This document shows positions 9,460 through 20,269 of a stretch of DNA of 64,000 nt, one piece after another; the first letter of the stretch is position 1, and the number at the start of each line of letters is the position of its first letter. Under the pieces are notes generated by a model, which was not told where the DNA came from, made no database searches, and worked only from the letters and a program-made list of their open reading frames with translations. Source of the DNA: Macrobrachium rosenbergii (taxonomy: Eukaryota; Arthropoda; Malacostraca; Decapoda; Palaemonidae); the NCBI RefSeq assembly GCF_040412425.1, contig NC_089766.1, forward strand, positions 49,319,797 to 49,383,796, read 5' to 3'. The position numbers and the translations under genes were made by a program.

Positions 9460-11472
9460 TATCTTATTATTGAACTTTTAGCTAAGAGCTTTCTTCACAG
9501 TTCTCATTATTGAACTTTCAGCTGAGAGCTTTCTTCACAGTTCTCATTATTGAACTTTCAGCTGAGAGCTTTCTTCTTTTAGACAGTTCTCATTATTGAA
9601 CTTTCAGCTGAGAGCTTTCTTCACAGTTCTCATTACTGAACTTTCAGCTGAGAGCTTTCTTCACAGTTCTCATTATTGAACTTTTAGCTAACAGCTTTCT
9701 TCAGTTCTCATTATTGAACTTTCAGCTGAGAGCTTTCTTCACAGTTCTTATTATTTAACTTTTAGCTAACAGCTTTCTTCACAGTTCTCATTATTGAACT
9801 TTCAGCTGAGAGCTTTCTTCATTCTCATTATTGAACTTTTAGCTGACAGCTTTCTTCACAGTTCTCATTATTGAACTTTCAGCTGAGAGCTTTCTTCACA
9901 GTTCTCATTATTGAACTCTTAGCTAAGAGCTTTCGTCACAGTTCTCATTATTGAACTTTCAGCTGAGAGTTTTCTTCACAGTTCTCATTATTGAACTTTC
10001 AGCTGAGAGCTTTCTTCACAGTTCTCATTATTGAACTTTCAGCTGAGAGCTTTCTTCACAGTTCTCATTATTGAACTTTCAGCTGAGAGCTTTCTTCACA
10101 GTTCTCATTATTGAACTTTCAGCTGAGAGCTTTCTTCACAGTTCTCATTATTGAACTTTCAGCTGAGAGCTTTCTTCACAGTTCTCATTATTGAACTTTT
10201 AGCTAAGAGCTTTCTTCACAGTTCTCATTATTGAACTTTCAGCTGAGAGCTTTCTTCACAGTTCTCATTATTGAACTTTCAGCTGAGAGCTTTCTTCACA
10301 GTTCTCATTATTGAACTTTCAGCTGAGAGCTTTCTTCACAGTTCTCATTATTGAACTTTCAGCTGAGAGCTTTCTTCACAGTTTTCATTATTGAACTTTT
10401 AGCTAAGAGCTTTCTTCACAGTTCTCATTATTGAACTTTTAGCTAAGAGCTTTCTTCACAGTTCTCATTATTGAACTTTTAGCTAACAGCTTTCTTCAGT
10501 TCTCATTATTGAACTTTCAGCTGATAGCTTTCTTCACAGTTCTTATTATTTAACTTTTAGCTAACAGCTTTCTTCACAGTTCTCATTATTGAACTTTCAG
10601 CTGAGAGCTTTCTTCACAGTTCTCATTATTGAACTTTTAGCTGACAGCTTTCTTCACAGTTCTCATTATTGAACTTTCAGCTGAGAGCTTTCTTCACAGT
10701 TCTCATTATTGAACTTTTAGCTAAGAGCTTTTTCACAGTTCTCATTATTGAACTTTCAGCTGAGAGCTTTCTTCACAGTTCCCATTGAACTTTCAGCTGA
10801 GAGCTTTCTTCACAGTTCTCATTATTGAACTTTTAGCTAAGAGCTTTCTTCACAGTTCTCATTAATGAACTTTTAGCTAACAGCTTTCTTCACAGTTCTC
10901 ATTATTGAACTTTTAGCTAACAGCTTTCTTCACAGTTCTCATTATTGAACTTTTAGCTAAGAGCTTTCTTCACAGTTCTCATTATTGAACTTTCAGCTGA
11001 GAGCTTTCTTCACAGTTCTCATTATTGAACTTTTAGCTAACAGATTTCTTCACAGTTCTCATTATTGAACTTTCAGCTGAGAGCTTTCTACAGTTCTCAT
11101 TATTGAACTTTCAGCTGAGAGCTTTCTTCACAGTCCTCATTATTGAACTTTTAGCTAAGAGCTTTCTTCACAGTTCTCATTATTGAACTTTTAGCTGAGA
11201 GCTTTCTTCACAGTTCTCATTATTGAACTTTCAGCTGAGCTTTCTTCAAACTAACAGCTTTCTTCACAGTTCTCATTATTGAACTTTTAAACAGCTTTCT
11301 TCACAGTTCTCATTATTGAACTTTTTAGCTAACAGCTTTCTTCACAGTTCTCATTATTGGACTTTCAGCTGAGACTTTCTTCACAGTTCTCATTACTGGA
11401 CTTTCAGCTGAGAGCTTTCTTCACAGTTCTCATTATTGAACTTTCAGCTAAGAGCTTTCTTCACAGCTTTCT
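9460..11472 (+). repeat. 40-bp minisatellite, about 50 units
   Basis: Each unit contains CAGTTCTCATTATTGAACT, then TTCAGCTGAGAGC and TTTCTTCA. Two main subtypes alternate: one with the palindrome CAGCTG and one with TAGCTA. In both, CTTTYAG can pair with CTRAGAG, and AGTTC can pair with GAACT in each unit. The centre (about 9960-10380) is almost uniform at exactly 40 bp, while the edges show deletions and substitutions. A run of six or seven variant units at 9680-9920 recurs in the same order 793 bp later. There are no unique spacers and no ORF runs through it. It ends just before a SINE-A copy. Confidence 0.97.
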
Positions 11473-11510
11473 GTTTTATAGACTTTTATTTACAAGGTAT
11501 TTGTGTCAAA

Positions 11511-11822
11511 GCCCGGTAGGGGGTTAGTGCCGTCAGTGCATCTCACGTAGTGCACTGTAGGCATTAGTTAAGGTTCTTTAAAGCGTCCCTTCGGCCCTTA
11601 ACTGCAGCCCCTTTCATTCCTTTTACTGTACCTCTGTTCATATTCTTTCTTCTGTCTGACTTTCCACCCTCTCTGACAATTGTTTCATAGTACAACTGCG
11701 AGGTTTTCCTCCTGTTACGCCTTTCAAACCTACCTACTCTCAATTCCCCTTCCAGCTCTGAATGACCTCATAGGTCCCAGTGCTTGGCGTTTGATCTAAA
11801 CTCTATAATCCATTCCATTCCA
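11511..11822 (+). mobile_element. SINE-A copy, full length
   Basis: Starts at GCCCGGTAGGGGG about 40 bp after the minisatellite and ends in TAATCCATTCCATTCC. Carries TGCATCTCACGTAGTGCA in the head, which weakens the hairpin. Confidence 0.85.
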
Positions 11823-12300
11823 TACATAGGGACCACGAAACTCAAAGTCTCGCCTTTTAAAAAATATCACTTAATCCCATTATAAACCAATGAATTAATT
11901 GCTTTTAGGTTTTTTCAATACCCCTGCTAGACAATTACTGTATTTTTTTTTTTTACTGAACGGTCTAAAAGACTATGCATTAGTTTTCTGTCATTAAGGA
12001 GATGGAAGGAATATTCTTATCTACATTTAATTTGTACCCAGTGTAATTCCTTAGTGGAATAATGAACACCCTTCGTGTATATTTCATTTCCCAAGTGAAG
12101 AATCATTTCTCCCTCACATTCCGTCGTCTTGTTAGTTTTCCAAACCTTCACATTATGCGCACTGTTACGTCCTCCCTTCTCTCCCGCCCATCAAATGTAC
12201 CCTTCCTCTCTCTTCTCCCTTGTTTACCCGACGCGTTCCCCTAACTCCTTTCATCCCCGTGGCACACGAGATAAAGACATAGCAAGATGATGTAATTAAC
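11823..12300. other. Unique stretch, nothing recognised
   Basis: Ends in a pyrimidine-rich, GC-richer segment (12170-12260). Short ORFs only. Confidence 0.35.
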
Positions 12301-12317
12301 CCCCTCACCCGCCAACA

Positions 12318-12390
12318 CCTTTCCCGCCAAGTAATGGCTCGCGTCAACCTCCGGGTGTCGGGTTTCGCGCCATTTGTCTCCCGCCAATTC
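12318..12390. promoter_or_regulatory. Cluster of E2F-like sites, speculative
   Basis: Three matches to the E2F core lie within 70 bp: TTTCCCGCC (12320), TTTCGCGCC (12363) and CTCCCGCCAA (12378). CGCCAAT overlaps the last. No transcription start or exon is recognisable nearby. The density is higher than elsewhere in the window but could be chance in a C-rich patch. Confidence 0.25.
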
Positions 12391-12649
12391 TCTACCAGGG
12401 GTTACGGCAGGAATTCGGAGGTATCTGTTTCTCTCTCTCTCTCTCTCTCTCTTTTCTGTCAGTTGTAAGGCCTGGTAGAGGACGTCACTGGAAACTACGT
12501 GCAGGTTGGATTTGCGTGTATGTATGTATGTATGTATGTATATATATATACACGCGTATGTATATATACGTGTATGTATATTGACAGGTGCAAATATAAT
12601 ATATACAGTATATGAATTGGTTATTTTCTGTCAAGTTAAGCCAATAAAA

Positions 12650-12652
<3 letters not shown>

Positions 12653-12728
<76 letters not shown>
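12653..12728. repeat. (GT)3-(AT)n microsatellite
   Basis: AT run of about 36 units. A short GTAT run at 12516-12545 lies upstream. Confidence 0.95.
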
Positions 12729-12731
<3 letters not shown>

Positions 12732-12854
12732 GATGCTAGACGTGCATTTGATTAGTATGTATATCATGTTTGAGATGGGTTGATATCGATTCTATGTGTA
12801 GAATCTGAATTCAGATGGAATAATTGCAGCTGATTTAGTATCAACTTAATATCT

Positions 12855-12945
12855 CTCATGATAGCCAGGTGGTTACAGTCGACTGCTTACCGTTCTTATC
12901 GTTGCATCCAAGCACAAGGCCCAGATTCGAATTCTGTCGAGGCCA
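12855..12945 (+). ncRNA. tRNA-like sequence with A and B boxes
   Basis: ATAGCCAGGTGGTTA (12861) matches a pol III A box and GATTCGAATTC (12924) matches a B box about 60 bases later, with TCGACTGC in the expected D-arm region, as in serine or leucine tRNAs. I could not build a full cloverleaf with a good acceptor stem, so it is more likely a tRNA-derived SINE head or tRNA pseudogene than a functional gene. A similar B-box-like AGATTCGAGCCCTG occurs at about 32920. Confidence 0.45.
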
Positions 12946-13084
12946 GATACATTTATTAATTATACTTCCTTTTAGGTGTCAGGTATTCCCAAGGTACAGT
13001 GAATTTTGCATTGAACAGTATACACACACACACACACAAACACACACATATTTATATGTTATATATATATTATATACACATATA

Positions 13085-13140
13085 TATTATGTAAAATGTC
13101 CAGAAAATTTTCCGACACTGAAGAAGCTCTGTAACGTCAA
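13085..13140 (+). mobile_element. Possible fragment of hammerhead-like fold-back family
   Basis: TTATGTAAAATG, then TTTTCCGACACTGAAGAAGC resembles the left arm of the element at 35650 (TTATGTAAAATG ... CTTTCCAACACTTGAA). CTGAAGA is present but no good stem plus GAAA follows. Confidence 0.3.
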
Positions 13141-13475
13141 AAGGAGACTCCCCATCGATGACGGAAAGGGGGCGTCGGTTTGCCCTCCCATTAAAAACAA
13201 AAGGAAGTCTGGGCATGCCCTCGAATGCCAAGGTGTCGTTTCAACCTCTCGTTACTCAGTTGGCACGCTCCTTCTGTCGGCACCTCCGATATTTGTGTGC
13301 CTTTTAAAATATTTCATTTTTCTTTCCCGTGGGAGGCCAGATTTTCTCTGTCGTGGATGTCTCGCCATTTCACGAATGATTTTAAGTGCTGAAAGTCGCA
13401 GCCGATAGCAAGATGACCTCGAGGTCAGGCATTAATTTTTCCCCGTTTGTTTACGTCGTGTCTAAAGTTCGAACT
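13141..13475. other. Unique GC-richer stretch
   Basis: Part of the longest open frame in the window (12869-13408, 179 codons), but that frame starts at GTG, crosses a tRNA-like sequence and a CA run, and shows no domain. Confidence 0.4.
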
Positions 13476-13722
13476 TCCCGTAGGTGGGTAGAGCCGTCAG
13501 TGCGCCTCATGCAGTGCACTGTAAGCATTACTTAAGGTTCTTTGAGCGTGTCTTTGGCCCCTCTTCTAACAGTTGATTCATTGTTCAGCTGCGAGGTTTT
13601 CCTCCTGTTACACCCTTCAGACCTTTCTACTCTCAATTTCCCTTTCAGCGCTGAATGGCCTCATAGGTTCCAGCCTTTGGCCTAAATTCTATATTCAGCT
13701 CAATTTAATTCGTACAGTTCGA
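13476..13722 (+). mobile_element. SINE-A copy, internally deleted
   Basis: The head joins directly to CTTCTAACAGTTGATTCATT, losing the pyrimidine-rich body. The flanks carry AGTTCGAACT exactly on both sides (13465-13474 and about 13727-13736), a 10-bp target-site duplication. Confidence 0.85.
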
Positions 13723-13739
13723 ACTCTTAAACTCGCTTT

Positions 13740-14090
13740 GCATGTCAGTGATCGATCATATATTCCTAAAGTGATCTTTGTTCCAACCTCCTGTGAATGT
13801 TGACATTTACGTTTATGTATTTGTTTGTGGTTGCTCGAGCCAGATTACACAGCACTGTGTAACTGAAGCTACAAGATATTTCTGTAGCTTATCCTGGCAC
13901 ACCTCAAGGTTCTGTAACTGATAATAGGATCCGGTGGTTGAATGTTCTCACCTGAGAGGATTAATGAAGAGAACTTTCCGCACTCGCCTCAACCCTAGAT
14001 CACATCCCCTTCACTTTCTGTATCAGTGAATGCCTAAGCTTATGGTATGGAGTCCTGTTATGGATTACATTAACAAGGATTAGCTCTTGA
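13740..14090. other. Unique stretch with two small hairpins
   Basis: TTACACAG and CTGTGTAA face each other at about 13845-13862, followed by AAGCTACA and TGTAGCTT at about 13866-13890. Nothing else recognised. Confidence 0.4.
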
Positions 14091-14097
14091 TGCCACT

Positions 14098-14505
14098 TTT
14101 TAGTTTTCTGTGAAAGAAAACTATTGTGCCAGCTTTGTCTGTCCGTTCGCACTTTATTCTGTCCGCACTTTTTTCTGTCCGCCCTCTCATCTTAAAAACT
14201 ACTGCAGCTCGAGGGCTGCAATTTGATATGTTGATTATCCACCCTCCAATCATCAAACATACCAAATTGCAGCCCTCTAGCCTCAGTAGTTTTGATTTTA
14301 TTTAAGGTTAAAGTTAACTATAATCGTGCATCTGGCAGCGATATAGGACAGGCCACCACCGGGCCGTGGTCAAAGTTTCATGGGCCGCGCCTCATACAGC
14401 ATTATATCGAGACCACCGAAAGACAGATCTATTTTCAGTGGTCATGATTATACGCTGTACAGAAAACTCGATTACCCCGAAGAAATTTCGCGCATTCTTT
14501 ACTTG
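14098..14505 (-). mobile_element. Multi-hairpin element (MHE) copy
   Basis: Full-length copy, read on the minus strand. Long inverted arms around 14197-14290 (GAGGGCTGCAATTTG against CAAATTGCAGCCCTC), a CCACCGAAAG hairpin side near 14412, the terminal AGTTTTCT / AGAAAACT hairpin at about 14103-14122 and a decayed outer hairpin at about 14478-14495. No ORF. A full description is given at 38622-38993. Confidence 0.85.
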
Positions 14506-14534
14506 CTATATTATTGAAACGACATTAAACTCAT

Positions 14535-14536
<2 letters not shown>

Positions 14537-14609
<73 letters not shown>
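14537..14609. repeat. (AT)n microsatellite
   Basis: AT run of about 36 units. Confidence 0.95.
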
Positions 14610-14614
<5 letters not shown>

Positions 14615-14977
14615 AATGAAAATATAGAGGAGGTCTAATTGGTATGTGATCTTAAGGCATTTGTTTTTAAATGGAGATTTCCCACCCCAAATTTATGAGT
14701 ATATATCAGAAATATTTAGGAAAAAGTATTGTTGGTTTGCTTCGTGGTAGATGGAAGAGGCGAGTCGTTGCTGGAGGTATATATGATTGTTATCCTTTTG
14801 AAACGAGAATAAGATCACGAAGGAATCATAAAAGTAGTTGGTTCAAGTCAGGTGGTAAGGCATGAGAATAACAGTCAATGGAGGAAAAGCAACCGCAAAT
14901 GAAGAAGAACCAATACCTTTAAGTGGTAAGATGATGAAGTAAAGTGAATATTGGAAGCTGAGTACCATGACAAACTA
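14610..14977. other. Unique stretch, nothing recognised
   Basis: One 64-codon frame (14671-14865) rich in basic residues, with no identifiable motif. Confidence 0.35.
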
Positions 14978-15284
14978 TCCCGTAGCGGGGTAGCGCCGTC
15001 AGTGCGCCTCACGTGGTGCACTGTTGGCGTTACTTAAGGGTCTTTGCAGCATCTCTTCGGCCCCTAACTGCAACCTCTCTCATTTCTTTTACTGTACCTC
15101 CTTTCATATTCTTTTTCTTCTATCTGACTTTCCACCCTCTCTAAAAATTGTTCTCTAGTGCAACTGCGAGATTTTCCTTCTGTTACACCTTGAAAACCTT
15201 CTTACTCTCAATTTCCCTTTCAGCGCTGAGTGACATGATAGGTCCCAGCGCTTGGCCTTTGGCCTAAATTCTATATTCTATTCT
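14978..15284 (+). mobile_element. SINE-A copy, full length
   Basis: Flanked by CATGACAAACTA before and CATGAAAAACTA after, a 12-bp target-site duplication with one mismatch. Confidence 0.88.
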
Positions 15285-15670
15285 GGTCCTTCATGAAAAA
15301 CTACAGTAAATCATGTTCTGTTTTACAGAAGGTAGAGTGAGACAGCCAAGAAGGTGAGAGAGGAAAAAGAGGGGCAATCGTACTTCACCTGACTTGGTCA
15401 GAGTGACTGTTGGATTTCCTTTCCTTCTGCTCGGAACAGAAATGCTCATCCTTACAACACTTTGCTAGGAATGTGTCTGTTTCAGATTTGGTAAAAAAGA
15501 TGTGTTACTTCTGAAGGTATAACAAGGTATGAAGTATAGATTACATTTACATCCTTCGTGGCAGAAGCCTAAAACTCCATTCTTCGGAATCTAGGCTTAA
15601 AGATTCTTGCCTTCCAATGGAAAATGTCCAGAACCAGTATAGGCAGATGGGATCATATAGTTCATTGTGA

Positions 15671-15673
<3 letters not shown>
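15285..15673. other. Unique stretch, nothing recognised
   Basis: No repeat or coding signal supported. Confidence 0.35.

Positions 15674-15740
<67 letters not shown>
15674..15740. repeat. (AT)n microsatellite
   Basis: AT run of about 33 units. Confidence 0.95.
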
Positions 15741-15745
<5 letters not shown>

Positions 15746-15787
15746 ATTCTTACTATTTTCACCATGGGGTTTTAATGTTCTGGTTCA

Positions 15788-15818
15788 CAGAGCAAGTCAT
15801 TTGGGATGAGGCTGCTAG
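15788..15818 (+). repeat. Short shared motif, unclassified
   Basis: GGGATGAGG followed by CTAG recurs at 18328-18346 with similar flanks (CAAGTCATTT here, CAAGCCTTCT there). Possibly a fragment of another interspersed repeat. Confidence 0.3.
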
Positions 15819-15875
15819 TCCTCTGCCCCTCTCCCTCCTCTGACTGTAAGACAAGACAGTCAACTAATTCACTGC

Positions 15876-15879
<4 letters not shown>

Positions 15880-15907
<28 letters not shown>
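15880..15907. repeat. (GA)n microsatellite
   Basis: Fourteen GA units. Confidence 0.95.
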
Positions 15908-15908
<1 letters not shown>

Positions 15909-16469
15909 AAAATAGCCACCCTCTAACTCCCTCTTCTCTTCCTCCCGGAACGTCGTAAAAACCTGGCTTTCACACCCAGAACCCAACCTCTAACGAAGGT
16001 GTTGAGCCATATGGCGACATCTGGCAGATTGATGTCCCGAGTTCATGACACTTTATTATTGTACTAATTACCTGGGCCGACCGACGGAGGCTCTGAGTTG
16101 GGGAGGAATGCAGAGTGCGTGACCTGCACTAAAGGGAATTTATTTTATTTTAACTTTTGTATAATTTACTTATTGAGAGTCTAAGCATACATTCGTAAGA
16201 CATTCCATCATGTACTCACGCAGATATGTAATGTATAGTCTACCGTATATTCTATTTTAAACGGTATAGGGAGTTTGCCTTAATGGGAAGTTGTTCTAGA
16301 GAAAGAAGAACACCACTGCGGCTGTCACATTCTTACTTTTTACAGCTGAATCGAGGGGAACCCCCCGAATGGAAAACTCCCAAAGGACTACCTATATCAC
16401 ACTCCTTCAGTACTGCTCAGGTCCCCCACTAACCGCCATTTCTATTACATGCTAGTGTTACATGCACAT
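15908..16469. other. Unique stretch, nothing recognised
   Basis: No repeat or coding signal supported. Confidence 0.35.
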
Positions 16470-16810
16470 TAAGACAGTTTCTTGCAAGTATCACTACCAC
16501 CCCCTTTATCCAGTTCTTTCTAGGTCTTCGTCTCTTCCTCCCTCCAAAGACGTCAGACTTGTACACAGTGTTCACCGGCCACTGTCCTTCCATTCTCTCC
16601 ACAAGACCATATCATCTCATAACACTGGTTCGTCCTGTCTCCCATGCGAACCTTCCTACCATTGCTATGTGAATTTTCTTTCTCAGTTTTCCCATTTTTT
16701 TATGCCTCGTGGTCTGAGTAAATAGGTTTTTTTATACTTCAACCTGTCTTTTCTTTTGCACTGAAAATCCAAGCTTCACTTTCATATAGCAGCACGGGCT
16801 CAGTAATCCC
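16470..16810 (-). pseudogene. Non-LTR retrotransposon C-terminal region, decayed
   Basis: Read on the minus strand, ESEAW near 16790 matches the YGSEAW motif that follows the reverse transcriptase in many LINE ORFs. CYEMIWSCGENGR near 16600 corresponds to the LRWFGHVxRM motif, and a basic run near 16540-16500 corresponds to RGRPRKRWxD. Stops and deletions interrupt it. The upstream side is cut by a long AT tract. Confidence 0.65.
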
Positions 16811-17067
<257 letters not shown>

Positions 17068-17161
17068 CTGAACCATTCAAATATAATAAACTGAATGGAA
17101 AAGTTGAGAATTCCGTTTCTTGAGGGCATCCATAAACTCATCTGCTTCTCATTCACTCAGT

Positions 17162-17163
17162 AC

Positions 17164-17244
<81 letters not shown>

Positions 17245-17254
17245 CATTATTATT
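17162..17254. repeat. (ATT)n microsatellite
   Basis: ATT run of about 30 units, near-perfect. Confidence 0.95.
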
Positions 17255-17630
17255 AATGTTTTCTTGTTTTCAGTCGTTATTATTGTTGAAGTGTTTCTAT
17301 TCTAGTTTTTTGTAGTTTTTATGGTTTTATTTCGCTCCGCAAAAGGTGCTTTGTCAGTTTCCTGATAAGAGGCTTTCATGATAATTGTCACTGTGGATGT
17401 TTCCACTGGCCGCTCAACTGGAACAGATAACGATTTCGCTCTTCCGAACTAGATATGTTTCTTTCTTTCGCACTGTAATTTCGTATTATTTATCAATCCT
17501 GAATTGAATCATTGGAATCATGCTGTAAAAAAACGTTCGATTTTTTTTCATCCTTTTGGTTTCATTTTATTTTAGAGAAAATGATGGAAAGATAAGGGAT
17601 TATTATTTTGCTCGGTTATCCAGCCTTATC
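17255..17630. other. Unique stretch, nothing recognised
   Basis: AT-rich, non-coding. Confidence 0.35.
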
Positions 17631-17631
17631 T

Positions 17632-17686
<55 letters not shown>

Positions 17687-17807
17687 GGTTTCTCTCACTA
17701 TCTGTGAGTGATTTGAGTACGTCCCTATAATCCCACCTTGCTCTGGTAGATCCAAGCAGTGTATTGTATGCCAGGTGGTCATTCGACTGTGGTGGGTTCT
17801 ATTCGAA

Positions 17808-17862
<55 letters not shown>
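17631..17862. repeat. Inverted CT / GA microsatellite pair
   Basis: A CT tract at 17631-17684 and a GA tract at 17811-17862 face each other across about 125 bp, which would let the strand fold into a long purine-pyrimidine hairpin. Confidence 0.9.
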
Positions 17863-17865
<3 letters not shown>

Positions 17866-18438
17866 TCAAAATTAACAGTCGTGGGCGACAATTGCTCTAT
17901 CCAAAAATATATAACCCATTAACGGAATTAATTGTAGAGAACCTTGACTTAGTAAACCTGCAGCATTTGTGAACAGGTGTTTACCGTAAGCGCTATTTCT
18001 GGTATCCAGATCTGAAATGAACCTCGGGGAGATCGACGGAATAGCGACCATAAAGAAAGAGGGGTGCGATGGATAACAGCTCATGACTAGTTAAGGATTT
18101 TTCCTTCTACATTCTAGATAGATGAGGAATTTTTTTCCTGCTTCTGTGTTTCGCGGCTTACAGTGTCCCACTAACAGGCGGATCTGTCGTTTCTTGTTCT
18201 GGATAGAATTATCTTTTCTCTCTGTATGTTTGGATGTATGTATGTATGTATGTTTTTACAGTACCTTTTTCCCTAAGAATGGTTGGCTCCAGAAGGTGTT
18301 CTGCTTTTAGTTGTCAACAAGCCTTCTGGGATGAGGCCTCTAGCCCATGACCTTTTTATTAACCTTGGTTACGACTAGCACCTCTTTAGTCAACAAGGGC
18401 ACACCGCGTAAATCCTCCTACATGGGCCATGAGATTTC
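17863..18438. other. Unique stretch
   Basis: No supported ORF. Holds the second copy of the GGGATGAGG motif at 18328. Confidence 0.35.
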
Positions 18439-18440
18439 AT

Positions 18441-18516
18441 TCACAGGGTCCATTGACTTGAAATTCAAGCTTCCAAAGAATATGGTGTTCATTAGGAAGT
18501 AAGAGAAGGTGCAGTG
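18441..18516 (-). mobile_element. LINE 3' tail fragment
   Basis: CCATTGACTTGAAATTCAAG then CTTCCAAAGAATATGGTG and CATTAGGAAGTAAGAGAAGG match the 3' untranslated region of the (AAT)n-tailed LINE described at 25229-25720, without the ATT run here. Confidence 0.75.
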
Positions 18517-19044
18517 CAGACCATCATGCGTAGATGTGTAGTATTAAATGAGATCGTTTATTCATCCGTCTGTCATTGTTGCTGTCATAATTAATATCAA
18601 ACCTCCTTGTGAACTGCTGTGGTGAGAGTATTCTGTAAACAAGTTGTCTGTAAAATCTCCATATTAACAACACTCTTAGATGACTAGTTTTTCATCGATA
18701 GTACAGTCTGAACCAAGCCAAATATAGCGTCTGTTGGTACTATTTCATGAACACAGGATATAACTATTCAGCAGAATATATATACATGGCTTTGTGGCCA
18801 GTCGCTGAAATGTGTAAAACAGCCAAACCCAATTCAGTAAAAAAGTGGTTGGTAGTGGGGAAATAAGCAAAGGTAATGTTATAAAGTTTTTCACAAATGT
18901 TTACAGGTAAGGGAGATCTCTCACACTTCAAACAACTCTTGTCATTATGCAGCTGCCTTATATAGTATCTGATGATCTAGTTGTTACAGGTCTCCTCGAA
19001 ACTGATTGATTGCAGGTGACACTGAAATAGTACAAACATTTTTC
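18517..19044. other. Unique stretch, nothing recognised
   Basis: The first 130 bp may be an outlying diverged unit of the tandem array at 20270-21330. Confidence 0.35.
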
Positions 19045-19046
19045 CT

Positions 19047-19360
19047 CCCCGTAGGGGGTTAGTACCGTCAGTGGACCTCACGGGGTGCACTGTATACGTA
19101 TTGCTAAAGGTTCTTCGCAGCGTCCCATCGCCCCCTAGCTGCAACCCCTTTCTTCCTTTTACTGTACCTACGTTCACATTATCTTTCTTCCATCTTGCTA
19201 TCCACCCTCTCCTAACAATTATTTCATAGTGCAACTGCGAGACTTTCCACCTGTTAACCTTTCAAACCTACCTTCTCTCAATTTCCTTTCCAAGGCTGAA
19301 TGACCTCGTACGTCCCAGTGCTTGACCTTTGTCCTAAACTATATTCCAATCCAGTCCAAC
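19047..19360 (+). mobile_element. SINE-A copy, full length
   Basis: Starts CCCCGTAGGGGG and ends in a TTCCAATCCAGTCCA pentamer tail. The head hairpin is damaged (GTGGACC). Confidence 0.85.
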
Positions 19361-19837
19361 GACTTCCCCATATGGCTAACTTATCAAAATGGTAGCATGT
19401 AAAATTTGTCTTGATCACAGTTCCGGTTAAAGGAATGGTGAAGATAATTCATACATATTATTAATCAGTATTTAATTGATTCATAATTATGATAGTTGAT
19501 GTGATTGCCGCAGCCGTGTAAGCAGTTGGCTGCTTATTCGTGATGTCGCTGTTTGTATTCAGTGAATGAGCTGGATGGTGATCACATCTCTCCCTTATCC
19601 TTCGCTAGTTGACCCAACCTGGAATGATAAATAATAAAGAGGTTAAAGGTGCCGTTGGAATGATCAAGGAAACAGCTGGGAATAGTTGGGTTAAAGTCAG
19701 ATGACGACAAGGAGCACATGGAGGTTCCCCTGTCCAAATCCAGTGATGGATAATGGACGGTGGCTTGAAGATGGTACTTGAATGATGCAGAGGTTGACCT
19801 TTGTTGGATCATGAATAACACTTCAAATAACATTTTT
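19361..19837. other. Unique stretch, nothing recognised
   Basis: An 83-codon minus-strand frame (19582-19833) without domain similarity that I recognise. Confidence 0.35.
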
Positions 19838-20215
19838 ACTATTCTATCTTTCTGTGCCGGCTTTGTCTGTCCGTCCGCACTTTTTTCTGTCCGCCCTCAG
19901 ATCTTAAAACCTACTGAGGCTAGAGGTCTGCAAATTGGTATGTTGATCATCCACCCTCCAATCATCAAGCATGCCAAATTGTAGCCCTCTCGCCTCAGTA
20001 GTTTTTATTTTATTTAAGGTTAAAGTTAACCATAATCGTGTTCTGGCAACGGCATAGGCCACGCCACCACCGGGCAGTAGTTAAAGTTTCATGGGCCATG
20101 GCTCATACAGTATGCCGAGACTACCGAAAGATAGATCTGTTTTCGGTGGCCTTGATTATACGATGTACAGAAAACTCGATTGCGCCGAAGAAACTTCGGC
20201 GGATTTTTTACTCAT
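19838..20215 (-). mobile_element. Multi-hairpin element (MHE) copy
   Basis: Full-length copy on the minus strand. The outer hairpin is intact (CGCCGAAG / CTTCGGCG near 20182-20201), as is the CCGAAAGATAGATCTG / TTTTCGG hairpin near 20124-20148 and the long arms around 19910-20002. The distal AGTTTTCT hairpin is decayed. Confidence 0.85.
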
Positions 20216-20269
20216 TATTATCATCATTTTGAAAGCTTGGCCATGGTCCTAACGACCACAAGTCTCAAT

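Noticed and set aside
9460..11472. CRISPR-like regular array
   Set aside because: Units are contiguous without unique spacers and the context is a eukaryotic genome, so it is a minisatellite.
12855..12945. Functional tRNA gene
   Set aside because: A and B boxes are visible but no full acceptor stem could be paired, so it was kept only as tRNA-like.
12869..13408. Open frame of 179 codons, the longest in the window
   Set aside because: It starts at GTG, runs through a tRNA-like sequence and a CA microsatellite, and shows no domain or codon bias.
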